Positions 22,003-25,171 of a stretch of DNA of 25,171 nucleotides are shown here, one piece after another (the stretch's first letter is position 1; each line of letters begins with the position of its first letter). Source of the stretch: CAZPCZ01 sp964585225. GTDB taxonomy: Bacteria; Patescibacteriota; Patescibacteriia; JACPHY01. The position numbers and the translations under genes were made by a program. The stretch lies in the NCBI GenBank assembly GCA_964585225.1, contig CAZPCZ010000012.1:1-25171 (forward strand), in the 5' to 3' direction. Under the pieces are notes generated by a model. It ran no database searches. It was not told where the DNA came from and saw only the letters and a list, made by a program, of their open reading frames with translations.

Positions 22003-22380
22003 ATGAAACCTACGATGCTCTACGACGGCGACTGCGGTTTCTGCCAGCGCTGGATTGAACGTTGGAAGCGGAAGACCGGCGATGCGGTCGACTACCTCCC
22101 ATACCAGACGGCGCTCAGCCGGTTCCCGCAGGTCACCGAAGCCGCCTGTCGCGAGGCGGTGCAGCTCGTCATGCCGGACAATACCACCCACCGTGCGGCG
22201 CACGCGGTCTTCCATTCGCTCGCCCTCGCATCACGCGCGCGAGCGCTCCTCTGGCTGTACGAGCACTGCCGACCATTCGCGTGGGCCGCGGAGGCAGTGT
22301 ACCAGTGGGTCGCACACCATCGGCTCTCGTTGTCTCGAGGGACCGCGCGCACGTGCCAACATGGATCATCAAACCGTTGA
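22003..22380 (+). CDS. DCC1-like thiol-disulfide oxidoreductase (DUF393)
   Basis: The 125-residue protein carries the family N-terminus TMLYDGDCGFCQRW with a CxxC (C11, C14), and a thioredoxin-like body ending in helices with AVYQWVAHHR. The family is thought to swap thiols and disulfides. It is often fused or linked to HTTM/LMF membrane proteins, as here. I chose ATG 22003 because the open frame upstream is the palindrome. The stop lies inside the cupin gene. Confidence 0.9.
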   Translation: MKPTMLYDGDCGFCQRWIERWKRKTGDAVDYLPYQTALSRFPQVTEAACREAVQLVMPDNTTHRAAHAVFHSLALASRARALLWLYEHCRPFAWAAEAVYQWVAHHRLSLSRGTARTCQHGSSNR

Positions 22381-22627
22381 ACGAGCGCTCCGGGGCGAAG
22401 GGTGGCGGGACATCCGTGTGCAGCGGGATCCGCCAGGAATGTTCTATCCGTCACACGCGCACCCGATGACGACCGCGCACGTCATCATCCAGGGGTCCAT
22501 GCGGCTGATACTCGGTGGCGTGACACGTGAACTCACCGTCGGTGATCGCTGCGACGTTCCTGCGAACGCCGAACACGAGGCGCGCATCGGTCCCCAGGGC
22601 TGTACGTACGTGATCGGGGAGGAGTAG
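22361..22627 (+). CDS. Small cupin-domain protein
   Basis: The 88-residue single cupin has HAH (H32, H34) and H40 from motif 1, and H72 in NAEHEAR from motif 2. Cupin motif 1 is usually HxH(x3-4)E. Here the Glu position is not Glu, so metal binding may rest on histidines only. GSMRLILGG and ELTVGDRCDVP are typical strand-turn sequences. It overlaps the DCC gene by 20 bases. Function unknown. Confidence 0.85.
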   Translation: MDHQTVERALRGEGWRDIRVQRDPPGMFYPSHAHPMTTAHVIIQGSMRLILGGVTRELTVGDRCDVPANAEHEARIGPQGCTYVIGEE

Positions 22628-22669
22628 AAGTGTTCAATACCAGGCGTTGAATACGTAACACTGCGCAGT

Positions 22670-23161
22670 ATGACTACCCCACGCCGCATCATCCTCGCGT
22701 GCGTCATCGTTGGTGGTCTCTTGGTTGCGTACCTGCTCATCTCGCCGCTGTTCATTACTCGACGAGTTGCGGAGGAGCTGCCACCATCTTCGGCGGAGAA
22801 CCCAATTGCCCCGACACCTGAGGTACTGACAGAGCTCGCGCGTGGGACGTTCGAGGGTCTCGCGGGACACCGGGCGCAGGGTACCGCGCGTGTGATCGAG
22901 ATTTCGGGAAAGCGGTACGTGCGTTTTGAGTCGGACTTTCGTATAACGAACGGACCCGATCTCTTCGTGTACCTCGGGCGGAACGGTGCGTACGATCCGG
23001 ATGCGCGGCTCAGCGCGCTCAAGGGGAACGAGGGGAGTCAGAACTACGAACTTCCCGCGGGGAGCGACCTCTCGGTGTACGATGCGGTATGGGTGTGGTG
23101 CCGTGCGTTCTCCGTGCCATTCGGGAAGGCGGTGCTCACGCCGATCATTTCGGCGGGCTGA
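22670..23161 (+). CDS. DM13-domain membrane-anchored protein, copy 2
   Basis: The 163-residue protein is a close paralogue of the protein at 13203-13769. Both share ISPLF.TRRVAEELPP after the anchor, GTFEGLAGHRAQGTARVIE, GPDLFVYLGR and VWVWCRAFSVPFGKA. The linker between anchor and domain is about 25 residues shorter here and lacks the poly-Ala/Pro run. The 42-base gap upstream is less GC-rich and contains TTCAAT...TTGAA and AGTGTT...AACACT inverted words, possibly regulatory. Confidence 0.9.
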   Translation: MTTPRRIILACVIVGGLLVAYLLISPLFITRRVAEELPPSSAENPIAPTPEVLTELARGTFEGLAGHRAQGTARVIEISGKRYVRFESDFRITNGPDLFVYLGRNGAYDPDARLSALKGNEGSQNYELPAGSDLSVYDAVWVWCRAFSVPFGKAVLTPIISAG

Positions 23162-23186
23162 GCGATTTCATGACGTCCGGTGAAGT

Positions 23187-24677
23187 ATGCGCAAACTCGC
23201 AGTCGTCATCGTCGTCGCGATGGGGTTCGCGCTCGCACAGCCGGTTGCTGCCTGCATGCCAGCGCCGTTTGGGCCGGATGGGACGGTGGTCGAACGCACG
23301 GGGAGCGCACGTGCGTTCATCGCGTGGGATGGGCTCACGGAGACGCTCGTCATCGACCCGCAGCTTCGAGGGACCGCACAGGAATTCGGGCTCGTGCTCG
23401 CGTTCCCTGGTCGGCCAGAAGCCAGCGAGGCACCGCCGGATCTCTTCGCGGAGCTCGCGGACTACACGAGGCCGCGGGAGCGGCCGCAACCGCCAACCCG
23501 AGGTGCGGGCAGTGCGGCGCCGGATGCCGGCCCGGAAGCGCTCCCACCGGTCGAGGTGCTCGAGGTGAAGGACGTTGCGGAGTTCACGGTCACCATCCTC
23601 CGGGCGAGCGATTCGCAGGCGCTCGTCGATTGGTTGCGCGAGCAGAGGTACACGCTTGCTGATCAGGACGTCGAGAACTTTGACTACTACGTGCAGCGTG
23701 GTGACGCGTTTTTTGCTGCGCTCAAGATTCATCCGCAGCGCGCGGGAGACATCGGAGATGGCTACGGCCTCTCACCGATGGAGTTCTCGTTCCCGAACCT
23801 ACTCCAACCAGTCCTCCCGCTCCGGCTCGCACGCGACCGCGACCCCGCACAGGAACTGACGCTCTACACGCTCGCGGAGAAGCCGCTCGTGGTGTACGGG
23901 GCGCAGATCCTCTACAGTCAGGCGATCACGAACGCGGACTCGGCACCCGCGTCGCTCGCTCGGTACGAGCCAGCCAACAAGTGGCTCGCACGGGTACGGT
24001 TCACCATTGATCCGTCATCTATCGAGGAGGACCTCACGCTCTCATCATGGTGGAAGGACCCGCAGTCGATCCACGTGTATGAGGATGAAGTGCCAGCAGC
24101 GCTTTCTCCAGATCTTGCGCAGACGACCGCTGGGCTCATCGCACCGCCGCCCAATGCGTCGGTCATCCATGTCGTCGCGGGAGGCCGGTGGAGCGATATC
24201 GGCTGGGAAGAAGTTGGGGCAGGTTCGGGTTTCGCATTCGTGTTCTTCCTCTACCTCGCGTTCGCGCTCCGCAGTCTTGCGAAGCGGCATGGCGTCGGGC
24301 GGCGGTGGCGCGCGTGGGTGCCGCTCGCGCAGTGGGCGCTGCTCGTCGAGATCGCCGGGAAACACCGCTCCTGGTTCTGGTTCATCCTGAAACCGACTGT
24401 CCTCGCGCTCCTCCTCGCAATCATCAACACCGCGGAGCTCCCGAGATGGGTTGGTGTGGTTGGGGCAGTGGTGACCGCACTCGCGTTTGTCGTATGGCAG
24501 ATTATGCTCGTCCTTGCGATCGCGGCGATCGCGCGACGTCAGGGATGGCGCATGCCGTACCTCCTCGGCATCGTGACCGCATTCGCACAGCCGATCGGCG
24601 CGATCATCCTCGGCGTCCTCGCGTGGGGGAGATCGCCCACCGCACTTCCTCCAGGCGAAGCACCTAAGCATCCGTAG
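23187..24677 (+). CDS. DUF2330-type protein with C-terminal membrane domain
   Basis: The 496-residue protein has a signal peptide (1-22) ending before C23 (QPVAACMPAP). Its extracellular domain (about 24-345) resembles DUF2330: FIAWDGLTETLVIDPQLRG, FGLVLAFPGRP, LVDWLREQRYTL. Four membrane helices follow (about 345-480), with WRAWVPLAQWALLVEIAGKHRSWFW, typical of DUF5684-like membrane proteins. The fusion is unusual to me. No function is known for either part. A weak hairpin follows the gene. Confidence 0.8.
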   Translation: MRKLAVVIVVAMGFALAQPVAACMPAPFGPDGTVVERTGSARAFIAWDGLTETLVIDPQLRGTAQEFGLVLAFPGRPEASEAPPDLFAELADYTRPRERPQPPTRGAGSAAPDAGPEALPPVEVLEVKDVAEFTVTILRASDSQALVDWLREQRYTLADQDVENFDYYVQRGDAFFAALKIHPQRAGDIGDGYGLSPMEFSFPNLLQPVLPLRLARDRDPAQELTLYTLAEKPLVVYGAQILYSQAITNADSAPASLARYEPANKWLARVRFTIDPSSIEEDLTLSSWWKDPQSIHVYEDEVPAALSPDLAQTTAGLIAPPPNASVIHVVAGGRWSDIGWEEVGAGSGFAFVFFLYLAFALRSLAKRHGVGRRWRAWVPLAQWALLVEIAGKHRSWFWFILKPTVLALLLAIINTAELPRWVGVVGAVVTALAFVVWQIMLVLAIAAIARRQGWRMPYLLGIVTAFAQPIGAIILGVLAWGRSPTALPPGEAPKHP

Positions 24678-24692
24678 CCAGCCGACCTCCAG

Positions 24693-24714
24693 CCGCCCGG
24701 CATTCATCGGGTGG
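24693..24714 (+). terminator. Weak hairpin after the DUF2330 gene
   Basis: CCGCCCG and CGGGTGG pair (one G-T wobble) around GCATTCAT, followed by TTCTC. The stem is short and the T-run poor. Confidence 0.3.
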
Positions 24715-24721
24715 TTCTCAG

Positions 24722-24750
24722 TTGCGCGAGCGGTGCGGCGATGGTACGGT
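24722..24750 (+). promoter_or_regulatory. Promoter of the GHKL ATPase gene
   Basis: TTGCGC (24722-24727) and extended -10 TGG-TACGGT (TACGGT 24745-24750) are separated by exactly 17 bases. Transcription would start near 24757, three bases before the ATG, so the mRNA is leaderless. Confidence 0.6.
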
Positions 24751-24759
24751 GGTGGCCGT

Positions 24760-25171
24760 ATGCCGAAGACCGCGACCATTCCGGTCACCGTCGCGAAGGA
24801 GCACCTCATCTCGCTTGGGGAACGGATGTACACGGATGCGGTCGAGCTCCTCCGCGAGCTCGCCGCGAACGCGTACGACGCGGATGCGACCGAGGTGCGC
24901 ATCACGATCACGCCGACGAGCGTGACCGTCGAGGACGATGGGGGCGGGATGGGGGAGCATGGCCTGCGGCAGTACTTCGAGGTCGGCTCAGCGGAGAAGC
25001 GCGCGGAGTCCATCTCCCCGAGGTTCGGCCGGAAGCGCATCGGGCAGTTCGGGATCGGGAAGTTCGCCGCGCTCGCCGCGGCGGACCGGTTCAGCGTCGC
25101 GACGGTCCAACGCGGCGTGCGGCGGACCGTCACGTTCGATAAAGCGGCTTGGCAATCGGATCATTCCATTC
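24760..25171 (+). CDS. GHKL-type ATPase (HATPase_c_3/Hsp90-like), N-terminal part
   Basis: The reading frame is open to the window edge and gives about 137 residues. The GHKL ATP-binding motifs are ELAANAYDADA (N-box, residues 29-39), VEDDGGGM (G1) and RIGQFGIGKFAALAAA (lid/G2). This combination is closest to the Hsp90/MORC/MutL-like group rather than histidine kinases. Many such proteins carry long C-terminal domains and some act in defence, but what follows is outside the window. Confidence 0.88.
   Translation, partial: MPKTATIPVTVAKEHLISLGERMYTDAVELLRELAANAYDADATEVRITITPTSVTVEDDGGGMGEHGLRQYFEVGSAEKRAESISPRFGRKRIGQFGIGKFAALAAADRFSVATVQRGVRRTVTFDKAAWQSDHSI

Noticed and set aside
1..25171. 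TGA read as glycine (Gracilibacteria/Absconditabacteria code)
   Set aside because: Many genes end naturally at TGA, often in ATGA overlaps, and products have normal family lengths.
1..25171. CRISPR arrays, transposases or integrases
   Set aside because: No regularly spaced repeats and no open frame with such motifs were seen on either strand.

Overview
The window is a GC-rich stretch (roughly 60-65% by eye) in which every gene I can support lies on the + strand. They are packed tightly, with many 4-base ATGA overlaps. The standard genetic code fits, since TGA is a frequent stop. I infer an uncultivated bacterium, most likely Patescibacteria/CPR with Parcubacteria-like features (about 60% sure). 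The reasons are a secreted Cys-rich protein with thrombospondin-like repeats, a TrmB-like regulator of the type common there, tRNA-Ser without an encoded CCA, several apparently leaderless genes, and scattered short palindromes. No transposase, CRISPR array or rRNA is visible.

Region 1 (1-7406) is a metal and thiol island. In order it holds the tail of a membrane protein, a His-rich exported protein, an ArsR-type regulator with a palindromic operator, a MerT-like membrane protein, a thioredoxin-like protein, a GDCCVxC-type Cys-rich protein, a dual-specificity phosphatase and a CPBP membrane protease. A copper module follows: a free-standing HMA chaperone, a Cu+ P1B-ATPase without its own HMA domain, an unknown Met/Cys-rich membrane protein and a cupredoxin, then a MerC-like protein. 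The likely joint job is to sense, chaperone and move Cu/Hg-type soft metals across the membrane.

Region 2 (7469-11816) has a TrmB-like regulator, an unknown protein, a cysteine desulfurase, a secreted TSP1-repeat protein and a small lipoprotein. Region 3 (11825-14785) has tRNA-Ser(GGA) with a nearby second copy of its 3' end, a nitroreductase, DNA-3-methyladenine glycosylase I, a DM13 protein and a CDF transporter.

Region 4 (14832-19589) is a threonine block: homoserine dehydrogenase with a structured leader, aspartokinase, a shikimate-kinase-like P-loop protein, and threonine synthase. The P-loop protein occupies the position expected for homoserine kinase and is translationally coupled to thrC. 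It is the best candidate for something undescribed: a non-orthologous homoserine kinase.

Region 5 (19699-25171) has an N-formylglutamate amidohydrolase-like protein, a lipase-maturation-factor-like membrane protein with a DCC thiol oxidoreductase and a cupin, a second DM13 paralogue, a DUF2330-type membrane protein, and the start of a GHKL ATPase that runs off the window.

Several short palindromes stand out. Two lie in frame inside copA, and one of these has a sister copy upstream of the DCC gene. Together they suggest small mobile or regulatory palindromic elements.
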